A stretch of 38,449 nucleotides of DNA from a candidate division CPR2 bacterium GW2011_GWC2_39_35 (GTDB taxonomy: Bacteria > Patescibacteriota > CPR2). The stretch lies in NCBI GenBank assembly GCA_000995065.1, contig LBWX01000003.1, positions 114,835 to 153,283 of the forward strand, read 5' to 3'. The position numbers and the translations under genes were made by a program. Numbering within the stretch: position 1 is the stretch's first letter; each line of letters begins with the position of its first letter. This document shows, piece after piece, positions 8,603 to 14,540 of the stretch. Under the pieces are notes generated by a model, which was given only the letters and a program-made list of their open reading frames with translations, ran no database searches and was not told where the DNA came from.

Positions 8603-8899
8603 GTGAAGCGACACTATCCTTTTAAAAAGCAAGGTCTAGCAAGGGATAGCAAACAAGTGATTATAGCGATTATAGCAATACTCGTAATCACAATCGTCGC
8701 AAATGCTGTTCACGAGATGCACACAATGGATATCAAGATGGGACCAAACGGGTTTTTTCAACTAATAGGCGACATCATCGATATTCTCCAAGGCATCTTG
8801 AACAGAAACGGCATCAAAGAAATTCAAAAAAATATAAAACTTTCATATAGCATCAGGGGGACAAGAGCAGGAAAAAAACCTGCTCTTTTCCATTTTTAA
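8603..8899 (+). CDS. Small membrane protein of unknown function (98 aa)
   Basis: Not recognised. GTG start; the only upstream purine-rich stretch is AAGAAAGAAG, so translation may be weak. A basic N-terminus (residues 1-17) precedes one hydrophobic helix (about 18-36, [18 protein letters not shown]), then an amphipathic stretch with [17 protein letters not shown]. This suggests a single-pass protein with a cytoplasmic basic head. The last dozen codons coincide with the terminator hairpin 8863-8887, which is odd for a coding region. The promoter and terminator define a transcript of about 360 nt. An alternative is that the transcript is mainly an RNA. Confidence 0.5.
   Translation: MKRHYPFKKQGLARDSKQVIIAIIAILVITIVANAVHEMHTMDIKMGPNGFFQLIGDIIDILQGILNRNGIKEIQKNIKLSYSIRGTRAGKKPALFHF
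8863..8896 (+). terminator. Terminator of island unit 1
   Basis: AAGAGCAGG (8863-8871), a loop of seven A, CCTGCTCTT (8879-8887), then TTCCATTTTT. It overlaps the 3' end of the 98-codon frame. Confidence 0.85.
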
Positions 8900-8932
8900 A
8901 TACCCTCTTTATCGCTCCCCGAAGCTTTATTA

Positions 8933-8961
8933 TTTACAATCGATTACTCTTATGCTAAAAT
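8933..8961 (+). promoter_or_regulatory. Promoter of the structured RNA unit
   Basis: TTTACA (8933-8938), 17 bp, TAAAAT (8956-8961), placing the transcript start near 8968. Confidence 0.72.
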
Positions 8962-8981
8962 ATTTTTACATACAGGAACAC

Positions 8982-9026
8982 ATGGATATTGAAAGGATAG
9001 TGATCTATGAAAACTACTTGAACTAG
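8982..9026 (+). CDS. Possible 14-codon ORF at the 5' end of the structured RNA
   Basis: ATG at 8982 with AGGA four bases upstream; the peptide reads MDIERIVIYENYLN. It stops one base before the first long helix of the RNA (9027). The position would suit a leader peptide whose translation affects RNA folding, but an ORF this short can arise by chance. Confidence 0.25.
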   Translation: MDIERIVIYENYLN

Positions 9027-9378
9027 GCTTCTGCGGACAAGATAGCTGATCCCCTGTTTTTACAAAGGCAGATAGCTGTCCCGCACCTTCCCACAAAACT
9101 GTTGTCAGACTGGGACTAGGCAGAAGCAACGACTGGTAAGGTAAAGCAATTTCCACTACAAAGGAGTCTATTTTGCATCGGATACCAATCACAATATTTG
9201 TGCAAATCAAGAGCGTCGTCAGCGCAGACTAAAGCAGCGGTGCAGGCCGGGTAAGCCGAGTTGCGCAACCAAGAGACGAAACATGAATCTTAAGTTGTAG
9301 GCACTAATTACCCTAATTTCAACGGCCAAAAAGGAAAGTTAAGTTTGAAAGTTTTCATCTTGGACCCCACTCGGGTTC

Positions 9379-9486
9379 AACCAGGGAAATAGCCCCACCA
9401 AACACTACCTCGCAGTTTACTGCAAAACACGAAGATTCAATTTTCGTAGTTCGTAGTGTTTGGTGGATGGTCCCTGGTTTTTTTAT
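9379..9486 (+). terminator. Branched terminator of the structured RNA
   Basis: Outer stem AACCAGGGA (9379-9387) with TCCCTGGTT (9471-9479) followed by T residues. Inner perfect 14-bp stem 9395-9408 with 9453-9466 (CCACCAAACACTAC). Inside it are two small hairpins (GCAG-TTTA-CTGC and CGAA/TTCG). Confidence 0.82.
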
Positions 9487-9504
9487 TTATGATAAAACAA
9501 CCGA

Positions 9505-9533
9505 TTGACATCAAAATAAAGGTTTGATACATT
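9505..9533 (+). promoter_or_regulatory. Promoter of the microprotein operon
   Basis: TTGACA (9505-9510), 17 bp, TACATT (9528-9533), about 50 bases before the first start codon. Confidence 0.6.
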
Positions 9534-9582
9534 TACCAAAACTAAAAGACCGCAGAACCTTAAAAAACCAAAGGAGATAGCT

Positions 9583-9732
9583 ATGGAATTATCCTTCACT
9601 AACATTTTTATTCTTCTGCTGCTTGGCAAAATTGCCGCCCTTTTCTTTGCCAGGCAAATACTCGCCCTATTACTGGTATTTATCGGCACAATGATCGAAA
9701 TCTCTTGGAAAATATACCCGGAAAAAGGATAA
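9583..9732 (+). CDS. Microprotein 1, hydrophobic (49 aa)
   Basis: Not recognised. AAGGAG lies 6 bases before the ATG. The 49 residues are almost entirely one or two hydrophobic helices (about 8-22 and 25-40: IFILLLLGKIAALFF and ILALLLVFIGTMIEI) with a short basic tail WKIYPEKG, so it should sit in the membrane. First of four consecutive small genes on one transcript; the stop is immediately followed by the next ribosome binding site. It could be a toxin-like, transporter-accessory or phage-type small membrane protein; nothing visible decides between these. Confidence 0.7.
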   Translation: MELSFTNIFILLLLGKIAALFFARQILALLLVFIGTMIEISWKIYPEKG

Positions 9733-9744
9733 GGAGGTAAAACT

Positions 9745-9882
9745 ATGATAATAGTCCTAGGCACTCCAGTTGATTATCCATTAATCGCGCGGTCAACCAA
9801 AAAAATACTTGAAGTAATCTTTTCAATGTTGATGCTAATAGCAATAGCGCTACTTACAAATGAAGGAGAAATTCGAGGATAA
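9745..9882 (+). CDS. Microprotein 2, single membrane helix (45 aa)
   Basis: Not recognised. GGAGGT (9733-9738) directly follows the previous stop and lies 6 bases from the ATG, close to an ideal site. Residues 1-20 are mixed (MIIVLGTPVDYPLIARSTKK), residues 21-37 are hydrophobic (ILEVIFSMLMLIAIALL), and the tail NEGEIRG is charged. Probably a small single-pass protein. The tight stop-to-ribosome-site spacing indicates coupled translation with its neighbours. Confidence 0.68.
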   Translation: MIIVLGTPVDYPLIARSTKKILEVIFSMLMLIAIALLTNEGEIRG

Positions 9883-9896
9883 GGGAGGTGAAATAT

Positions 9897-10058
9897 ATGA
9901 CAAGGATTGGCTTACTCATCATCGCAATTGGTCTTCCAGCTATAGCAATCGTCATCACCCCAATGGGTGATCTGATGCGCGGCATTACAAAGGCGTCTTG
10001 GGCGTATACCTTCACAAGCCGGGCACACAGAGCAACGGAACGGGCATACATAGGATAA
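9897..10058 (+). CDS. Microprotein 3, N-terminal membrane helix (53 aa)
   Basis: Not recognised. GGGAGGTG ends 6 bases before the ATG. Residues 4-21 form a hydrophobic helix (IGLLIIAIGLPAIAIVIT). The remaining 30 residues are polar and basic (RAHRATERAYIG at the end). This looks like an anchored cytoplasmic tail or an uncleaved signal anchor. Third gene of the operon, 14 bases after microprotein 2. Confidence 0.65.
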   Translation: MTRIGLLIIAIGLPAIAIVITPMGDLMRGITKASWAYTFTSRAHRATERAYIG

Positions 10059-10084
10059 ACAATCGAAGGAGAACAGGATTAGCA

Positions 10085-10189
10085 ATGAAAAAAATATTTA
10101 AGAAGCTAGTCGTCGTCGCATTTTTATTTGAAGTTTACACCGCCACAGAATACCTAGAGCTACACACGAGTATCAAAGCTTATGGCTAA
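10085..10189 (+). CDS. Microprotein 4 (34 aa)
   Basis: Not recognised. The ATG at 10085 is preferred over an in-frame ATG at 9998, which lies inside microprotein 3: AGGA is 6 bases upstream and GGAG lies slightly further. The sequence begins MKKIFKKL, then a short hydrophobic stretch VVVAFLFEV, then a polar end. Shortest member of the operon. The stop is followed at once by GGAGG, but no ATG, GTG or TTG comes next. Confidence 0.55.
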   Translation: MKKIFKKLVVVAFLFEVYTATEYLELHTSIKAYG

Positions 10190-10199
10190 GGAGGCAAAA

Positions 10200-10274
10200 A
10201 TCACACAATTCACGAAATCTCAAAAAGCATCAAAAAACCAGCTAGAGACTAACAAGCCTCTCACCAAAAACTAG
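10200..10274 (+). other. Possible fifth microprotein with an ATC start
   Basis: GGAGG (10190-10194) stands 5 bases before ATC at 10200. From there 24 codons are open and stop inside the terminator hairpin. The peptide is polar and Lys/Gln/Asn-rich. ATC starts are rare, so this is speculative; the ribosome site could also be a leftover. Confidence 0.2.
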
Positions 10275-10285
10275 CTGGTTTTATC
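10234..10285 (+). terminator. Terminator of the microprotein operon
   Basis: AAAACCAGCTAG (10234-10245) pairs with CTAGCTGGTTTT (10271-10282), with a minor inner GAG/CTC pairing, then ATCTTT. Confidence 0.8.
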
Positions 10286-10301
10286 TTTGCCTTAAAAAGC
10301 A

Positions 10302-10330
10302 TTGACCCCAAAGCTATTATCAGGTAAAAT
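10302..10330 (+). promoter_or_regulatory. Promoter of the short leader-like unit
   Basis: TTGACC (10302-10307), 17 bp, TAAAAT (10325-10330), just downstream of the previous terminator. Confidence 0.7.
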
Positions 10331-10355
10331 ACCTTGGAAACTAAAAGGCAAAATA

Positions 10356-10415
10356 ATGCTTACGCTAAATTTTCTAAAGAACAAGAAATCAAAGAAAAGC
10401 TTCCGGGAAAGGTAG
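10356..10415 (+). CDS. Possible 19-aa basic peptide
   Basis: ATG preceded by AAGGC at 9 bases; the peptide is MLTLNFLKNKKSKKSFRER. Seven of its 19 residues are Lys or Arg in the second half. It lies between a good promoter and a terminator about 30 bases after its stop, as a leader peptide would. It has no known homologue that I recognise. Confidence 0.3.
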   Translation: MLTLNFLKNKKSKKSFRER

Positions 10416-10443
10416 TTTAACTTTAGTAAGCCTCAAAAAGACC

Positions 10444-10482
10444 AACCGCCTTCCAGGAAAATCCGCCAAAAGGTGGTTTTTT
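10444..10482 (+). terminator. Terminator with two mutually exclusive hairpins
   Basis: GGTGGTT (10472-10478) followed by T residues can pair with AACCGCC (10444-10450), or GGTGG can pair with the nearer CCGCC (10463-10467) through an AAAA loop. Either fold ends in the same T run. It lies about 180 bases before dapA. Confidence 0.6.
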
Positions 10483-10547
10483 AATAGCTTGCGACCTGCT
10501 GTTAAGAATCGAGAAAATTTCTAACACTAGCTCACAAGTATTGCAAA

Positions 10548-10559
10548 TTAACATGTTAA
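10548..10559. promoter_or_regulatory. 12-bp palindrome upstream of dapA
   Basis: TTAACATGTTAA is a perfect palindrome about 100 bases before the dapA start. It could be an operator; no clear promoter boxes flank it, so the call is tentative. Confidence 0.3.
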
Positions 10560-10661
10560 CAAAATTACGAATCAACCGCGATAAAGGAGGCGCGGCAACG
10601 AGAAAGTATCAGCAGCAAGGATTGTTTTGAAAAAGAAAACTCTACCGAAAGGATGATTGGC

Positions 10662-11585
10662 ATGAAACCTTGGGAACTTCTCGGATGCATCGTAGCAATG
10701 GTAACTCCATTCTTGCCAAATGATAGCGAGACGCTGGATGAGGAGGGATTGCGCAAGCTCATTAATTATCTCATTGCGGATCAGCAAGTCTCCGGAATCG
10801 TCCCTTGCGGAACAACGGGCGAGGCCCCTACTCTCACCCACGAAGAACATCTCGACGTCATAAGGATTACAGTAGAAGAAGTAAATGGCAGAGTGCCCGT
10901 AATTGCCGGAGCCGGATCAAACTCCACCAGAGAGGCAATCGAGTTAACCAAAGCCGCCGCCAGCGCGGGCGCGGACGCTACTCTTCAGGTTGGACCATAC
11001 TACAACAAGCCGAATCAAGTTGGGATCATTAAGCATTTCGAAAAGATCGCCAACGCGACCGATCTCCCGATCATTCTCTATAACATCCCCGGACGAACGG
11101 GCAAGAACATCGAACCCGAGACAATCGTCAAACTGTCAAAGGAGTTTCCAACCATCGTTGCCCTTAAAGACGCGTCAGGCGACCTCAACCAAACGATGAA
11201 AGTCATCGAGGGGACTCTGGCTTCCCGTTTCCACGTATATTCCGGGGACGATAGCCTAACTCTCCCGATCCTCAGCATCGGAGGACATGGGGTAATCTCG
11301 GTAGCCGGTCTTATTATGGGCAAAGAAATCCAAAACATGATTGATCTTGCACTTAACTTTCAATACGGCACCGCCATGGAAATCCATTACGATCTCTTGA
11401 AACTAATGAATGCATTGTTTGTCGAACCAAATCCGGCGCCGATCAAACAAGCGTTAAACTGGATGGGTCTTCCGGCAGGACCGGTCAGGCTTCCGTTGGT
11501 CGATATTTCTCCAATGAGTCAAGAACTCCTGAGGAATGAACTTGTGCGGCTCAACAAAATCGAGGAATTTGTACAACCAAGTTAG
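10662..11585 (+). CDS. dapA: 4-hydroxy-tetrahydrodipicolinate synthase-like aldolase
   Basis: Class I aldolase of the DHDPS/NAL family; DapA condenses pyruvate with aspartate semialdehyde in lysine and diaminopimelate synthesis. Visible: CGTTGEAPTLT (residues 49-59) in the pyruvate site, Tyr140 and Arg145 in LYNIPGRTG, Schiff-base Lys169 in ALKDASGD. These favour DapA over other family members. 307 residues, full length. The ATG at 10662 is chosen because AAAGGATG upstream uses the ATG at 10653 as part of its ribosome site. No other lysine gene is in the window. Its base composition is clearly richer in G+C than the core genes, which suggests transfer. It is the only enzyme in the plus-strand island. 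Confidence 0.9.
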   Translation: MKPWELLGCIVAMVTPFLPNDSETLDEEGLRKLINYLIADQQVSGIVPCGTTGEAPTLTHEEHLDVIRITVEEVNGRVPVIAGAGSNSTREAIELTKAAASAGADATLQVGPYYNKPNQVGIIKHFEKIANATDLPIILYNIPGRTGKNIEPETIVKLSKEFPTIVALKDASGDLNQTMKVIEGTLASRFHVYSGDDSLTLPILSIGGHGVISVAGLIMGKEIQNMIDLALNFQYGTAMEIHYDLLKLMNALFVEPNPAPIKQALNWMGLPAGPVRLPLVDISPMSQELLRNELVRLNKIEEFVQPS

Positions 11586-11623
11586 AAAAGCACACCAATT
11601 CCGAAATAAAGGGGGTGATTTCG

Positions 11624-11680
11624 TTGCTTCGTAAAAGATTTATGCTTCGCCCGATTGCGCGTTGCAGAGCTGGCGGCTGA
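11624..11680 (+). CDS. Possible 18-aa basic peptide after dapA
   Basis: TTG start with GGGGGTG (11611-11617) 6 bases upstream. The peptide is MLRKRFMLRPIARCRAGG. It sits between dapA and its terminator and would be co-transcribed. It is short enough to be chance. Confidence 0.25.
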   Translation: MLRKRFMLRPIARCRAGG

Positions 11681-11702
11681 CGGCAAAACCGCTAAATATC
11701 TT

Positions 11703-11760
11703 GGGAGAAACACCTGTAGCTACTTAACAGTAGCAGCTAATTATAGCTGGTGTTTTTCCC
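11703..11760 (+). terminator. Branched terminator of dapA
   Basis: GGGAGAAACACC (11703-11714) pairs with GGTGTTTTTCCC (11749-11760) with one G-U pair. Inside are GCTAC/GTAGC and AGCT/AGCT hairpins. Confidence 0.7.
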
Positions 11761-11776
11761 GAGATGTTTTTATTTT

Positions 11777-11821
11777 CTAGTTAATTATTCCCCCGCCCAA
11801 AATGCGATCTTTGTCGAAAAA
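11777..11821 (-). pseudogene. Remnant of an mnmA 3' end
   Basis: Minus strand reads FFDKDRILGGGIIN followed by TAG. The intact mnmA at 12329 ends FYDKDRVLGGGIIE. The substitutions are mostly synonymous or conservative, so this is a diverged mnmA end rather than a fresh copy. No homology is evident further upstream. See the direct repeats at 11783-11815 and 12335-12367. Confidence 0.75.
11783..11815. repeat. Direct repeat, left copy (mnmA end)
   Basis: 33 bases matching 12335-12367 at 31 positions, same orientation. The first 20 bases are identical (aattattcccccgcccaaaa), then two differences, then 11 more identical bases. It delimits a segment of about 550 bp. Confidence 0.85.
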
Positions 11822-11856
11822 AGACTTTAACAAAGCAAATTCCCTGGAAAAAAGTG

Positions 11857-11885
11857 TTGACAAAAGTAAGCCCATGACCTATAAT
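11857..11885 (+). promoter_or_regulatory. Consensus promoter of the GC-rich unit
   Basis: TTGACA (11857-11862), 17 bp, TATAAT (11880-11885): a perfect match. The predicted start is near 11892. It is followed almost at once by a hairpin GCTAA-AGC-TTAGC plus six T, and by a second hairpin AGGACT-TTT-AGTCCT (11923-11937). Confidence 0.85.
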
Positions 11886-11993
11886 ACTATCGTTAGGCTA
11901 AAGCTTAGCATTTTTTATAAATAGGACTTTTAGTCCTCATAGCAAGAAGAGTCATGTCAAAAGCACCACCGGAAGAGAGAGGAGTAGGAAAAG

Positions 11994-12089
11994 ATGAGAC
12001 GAATTTTCATCGAAACCACCGTACGGCCCTTTATTGGAAAAGCAACAACGCTCTCCGGCCGCCGGCCCCGGCCATCCTTTCAATCTTAA
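11994..12089 (+). CDS. Possible 31-aa basic peptide in the GC-rich unit
   Basis: ATG with AGGA about 5 bases upstream. The peptide starts MRRIFIETTVRPF and ends with the Arg/Pro-rich segment SGRRPRPSFQS. It competes with a 65-codon frame starting at 11954. Neither resembles a known family. Confidence 0.3.
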   Translation: MRRIFIETTVRPFIGKATTLSGRRPRPSFQS

Positions 12090-12162
12090 ACACACCCCGT
12101 CGCGAGCGATCTCGCAGATTCGAACCGATAGGAGCACTGATTATGACATGACCTAGCTAAAC

Positions 12163-12245
12163 AAATCCCCGCGCAATTTTTGCGACCAGCGTACAACCTA
12201 TAAAAGGATTGCTACAATGGACAAAAAAGCGCGGGGATTTACATT
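12163..12245 (+). terminator. Long stem closing the GC-rich unit
   Basis: AAATCCCCGCGC (12163-12174) pairs perfectly with GCGCGGGGATTT (12229-12240) across a 54-base loop, then ACATTTTAT. Confidence 0.65.
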
Positions 12246-12266
12246 TTATACAAATAAATTATAAAA

Positions 12267-12298
12267 TTCTCGACTCATTACGCTCGCTCGAACAATAA
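12267..12298. repeat. Spaced repeat TTCTC-N16-TCGAACAATAA, copy 2
   Basis: Boxes TTCTC (12267-12271) and TCGAACAATAA (12288-12298) keep the 16-base spacing of the other copies, but the centre is unrelated. It lies about 30 bases past the mnmA stop. Confidence 0.7.
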
Positions 12299-12328
12299 CT
12301 TAGAAAAATTTAATGAAAGCCGGATGAT

Positions 12329-13372
12329 TTACTCAATTATTCCCCCGCCCAAAACCCGATCTTTGTCATAAAAAACAATTGATTGGCCCGGGGTTACCGC
12401 TCGTACTGGTTCCTCGAAAATAAATCTTACTTTCTTGTCCTCCAGTTCGCCTTTTCCCGATTTTTCCATCATGTTATAACGAATTTTAGCATTAGCCTTA
12501 AAAGCTTGGCCGACATCGGCTAACCAATTTAGATGAACAGCTTTAACTTCCCGCGATTCTAAATCTTCTTCTTTGCCAATAACTAATGAATTATTCTTAA
12601 CATCAATACTAATTACATACCAGACCTCGGTGCCCGGGACATCAATTCCTCGCCGCTGCCCAATAGTATAAAAAGGCAAACCCTTGTGCTCACCCACAAC
12701 CTTGCCTAACTTATCTAGAATAGCACCGGACTTAACCTCCATTTTATCCAATCGGTTTTTTAAAAAAGCAGGATAATTATTATCCGGGATAAAACAAATT
12801 TCCTGAGACTCCGGTTTTTTGGCCGTTACAAGACCCCTCTCTTCGGCAAGTCGCCGCACTTCGATTTTTTCTAACTCGCCCACCGGAAATAAAATTTTTG
12901 ATAAATAATCCTTTTTAATGCCGTAAAGAAAATAAGATTGGTCCTTAGAATTATCAACACCTTTATAAAGTTCATTATTAATAATTCTGGCATAATGACC
13001 TGTAGCTAAAAATTCGGCGTCATATTCTTTGGCCTTATCCATCAGGTAACCAAACTTAATAACCTGATTACATCTAACACATGGATTCGGCGTCTTGCCT
13101 TCTAAATATTCCTTAACGAAATCCCCAATGACTTCTTTTTCAAATTCTTTTTCGAGGTCCACCACATAGTGGGGGATGCCGAGTTTCTCTGCCACGGCCT
13201 TAGCATCGTTTATGGCCTCGGTTGAACAACAACTTTTTGGCGAAGTTTCCGTGCCGCTATAACAAAAAAGACGCATGGTTATTCCAATAACATCGAAACC
13301 TTTTTCCTTTAAGCTTAATGCCGCTACCGACGAATCCACCCCTCCGGACATAGCCACTAAGACTCTAGGCAT
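12329..13372 (-). CDS. mnmA: tRNA-specific 2-thiouridylase MnmA
   Basis: Adds sulfur to U34 of Lys, Glu and Gln tRNAs using ATP and sulfur passed from IscS. The P-loop-like SGGVDSSVA is near residues 10-18. Catalytic cysteines are expected in CVRCNQVIKFG (near residue 100) and SQEICFIPD (near 195). 347 residues, full length. The ATG at 13372 is chosen over a TTG at 13387 because GGGAG lies 8 bases upstream of it. The extreme 3' end is duplicated at 11777-11821. The window also has iscS, though not adjacent. Confidence 0.96.
   Translation of the reverse strand: MPRVLVAMSGGVDSSVAALSLKEKGFDVIGITMRLFCYSGTETSPKSCCSTEAINDAKAVAEKLGIPHYVVDLEKEFEKEVIGDFVKEYLEGKTPNPCVRCNQVIKFGYLMDKAKEYDAEFLATGHYARIINNELYKGVDNSKDQSYFLYGIKKDYLSKILFPVGELEKIEVRRLAEERGLVTAKKPESQEICFIPDNNYPAFLKNRLDKMEVKSGAILDKLGKVVGEHKGLPFYTIGQRRGIDVPGTEVWYVISIDVKNNSLVIGKEEDLESREVKAVHLNWLADVGQAFKANAKIRYNMMEKSGKGELEDKKVRFIFEEPVRAVTPGQSIVFYDKDRVLGGGIIE
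12335..12367. repeat. Direct repeat, right copy (inside mnmA)
   Basis: Lies in the last codons of intact mnmA. Together with 11783-11815 it flanks the GC-rich unit, as attachment sites flank an inserted element. Confidence 0.85.
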
Positions 13373-13514
13373 TTGTTTTTCTCCCAACTATTACAGAATT
13401 AATATGATTTTAGCTTATTATAAAACTTAAAGCTCATGAATTATGAATTAAGAAACAAGAATATAGTTTTTTAATGTTTTTAAATTTTATTCATAATTCT
13501 TTATTCTTAATACT

Positions 13515-14540
13515 TTATTCTATCCTAATTCCTTGCTTTCCCACCCTCTTTTTAATTAATTTCAAAGTACTCTTAAATTCCCTCCGAGCTACTGCTCCGC
13601 CGGCTCTTTTTTTGTGGCCGCCGCCAAAGCCTTCAATCAAACTGACAGAATTAAAATCGGTTTCCGTCATTACCCTAAACTCTACCAGATCTCCGACAAA
13701 TTGATAGCAAACAAGAATTTTATCTCGCGCTAAAACTTCTTTTGTCTTAGCCGATAACATCTCGATAACCCGCAAATTGTTTTTGCTTTTTACTTCCACA
13801 AAAGCGATCTTTTTGCCTTTTAGGGCGTGAGAAATTCTTTCTAAATTTTCCTTTATATCCCGCCAGATGACATCATAAGCTCTAACAACTTTCTTGTCGG
13901 AATAAATCTTGTCATGTAGTTCTCTTACAGATTTGGACGCAATCACGATTCTTAGAACCTTCACTGCCAAATCATCATGTTTGTAAGCTAAAACCACAAA
14001 AGAAATAATATCTGATAATTCCCCAAACATCTCCATTTCTCTTTCCGAATATCCTTGCATGAATGCCGGCCAATTACCCGCGACGCTATCCCCTATAAGC
14101 CCAATTGCTGCCAGCCATCTAAAATCTTTTATTCCAAGTAAATCAAACACAACCTTAGAGCAAGAAAATTTACTGGAATCTTTTTCTAAAAGTTCGGGAT
14201 TAATCATCACTTCGCCGGGCCAGTTTTTTCTCTCCTTACTTAAGAGATGATGATCGATTGTTAAAATCTCGTATATTTTAGAAAGTTTAACAAATTGTTC
14301 TTTGTTATTTGGGTGGTAATCGATATTTATTACCAAATCAGGCTTGAACTTATTAATCTCGGTGCTTTGCGATTTGGTAAAATCCCTCTTTGGACTGTTT
14401 ACGGCAAGAAGTAAAAAATCCTTTTTCTCTAGAGATTTTACAACCATGGCCATCGAAACAACGCCATCAACATCGGGATGAAAGCCAATAGCAATCCTTT
14501 TCTTTTCGTTTAAAACTGTTTGTAGATTAAAGTTATTCAT
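13515..14540 (-). CDS. DHH-family phosphoesterase
   Basis: Mn-dependent DHH/DHHA1 phosphoesterase, the superfamily of RecJ, NrnA oligoribonucleases and c-di-AMP hydrolases. Visible: HPDVDG (residues 20-25) as the first metal motif, NIDYHP, the DHH signature in TIDHHLL near residue 97, and the DHHA1 glycine-rich GFGGGHKKRAGGA near residue 315 that binds substrate phosphate. The layout fits a stand-alone nanoRNase-type protein better than RecJ, which is longer. Specific substrate not decidable. Last gene of an operon with overlapping frames (8-base overlap with the DUF218 gene). AGGA precedes the ATG. Confidence 0.88.
   Translation of the reverse strand: MNNFNLQTVLNEKKRIAIGFHPDVDGVVSMAMVVKSLEKKDFLLLAVNSPKRDFTKSQSTEINKFKPDLVINIDYHPNNKEQFVKLSKIYEILTIDHHLLSKERKNWPGEVMINPELLEKDSSKFSCSKVVFDLLGIKDFRWLAAIGLIGDSVAGNWPAFMQGYSEREMEMFGELSDIISFVVLAYKHDDLAVKVLRIVIASKSVRELHDKIYSDKKVVRAYDVIWRDIKENLERISHALKGKKIAFVEVKSKNNLRVIEMLSAKTKEVLARDKILVCYQFVGDLVEFRVMTETDFNSVSLIEGFGGGHKKRAGGAVARREFKSTLKLIKKRVGKQGIRIE

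Larger units (their letters stand above)
8968..9486 (+). ncRNA. Candidate structured RNA of about 520 nt, unknown class
   Basis: A promoter at 8933-8961 and a compound terminator ending near 9486 frame a region without a credible long gene. Pairings seen: GCTTCTGC (9027-9034) with GCAGAAGC (9120-9127), closing a domain that contains GGACA (9035-9039) with TGTCC (9077-9081), TCCCA/TGGGA around 9089-9115, and two copies of AGATAGCTG (9040, 9070). Further on there is a GGC/GCC hairpin near 9245-9257 and the palindrome GTTGCGCAAC near 9260. The 3' part is a branched hairpin. I found no RNase P signature (GAGGAAAGTCC, ACAGAA near the 3' end), no tmRNA ends and no SRP core. Existence as a transcript is well supported; class and function are unknown. 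Confidence 0.6.
11892..12245 (+). ncRNA. GC-rich transcript of about 350 nt, RNA or microprotein
   Basis: Framed by a perfect promoter and a 12-bp terminator stem. It contains GCTAA/TTAGC with a T run right at the 5' end, AGGACT/AGTCCT (11923-11937), GCGAG-CGAT-CTCGC near 12100 and alternating GGCC blocks near 12055-12070. Two overlapping frames are open: 11994-12089 (31 aa) and 11954-12151 (65 aa). The early hairpin with six T could attenuate the transcript. I cannot decide between a non-coding RNA and a short coding unit. Composition differs sharply from the AT-rich flanks. Confidence 0.5.

Noticed and set aside
8968-9486. Possible RNase P RNA, tmRNA or SRP RNA
   Set aside because: The universally conserved stretches of these RNAs were not found, and the GGGTTCAA near 9373 cannot form a proper T arm with its flanks.
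10586-10625. Ribosome site GGAGG at 10586-10590 as evidence of another small gene
   Set aside because: No ATG, GTG, TTG, ATT or ATC follows at a usable distance with an open frame of meaningful length.
10570-10661. Lysine-riboswitch-like start (GATAAAGGAGGCGCGG, later AGTATC) before dapA
   Set aside because: Only about 85 bases remain before the start codon, too few for the five-helix lysine aptamer, and the later conserved parts are missing.
12100-12135. GATTCGAACC resembling a tRNA T arm
   Set aside because: Flanking bases do not form a 5-bp T stem and no acceptor or anticodon arm is present on either strand.
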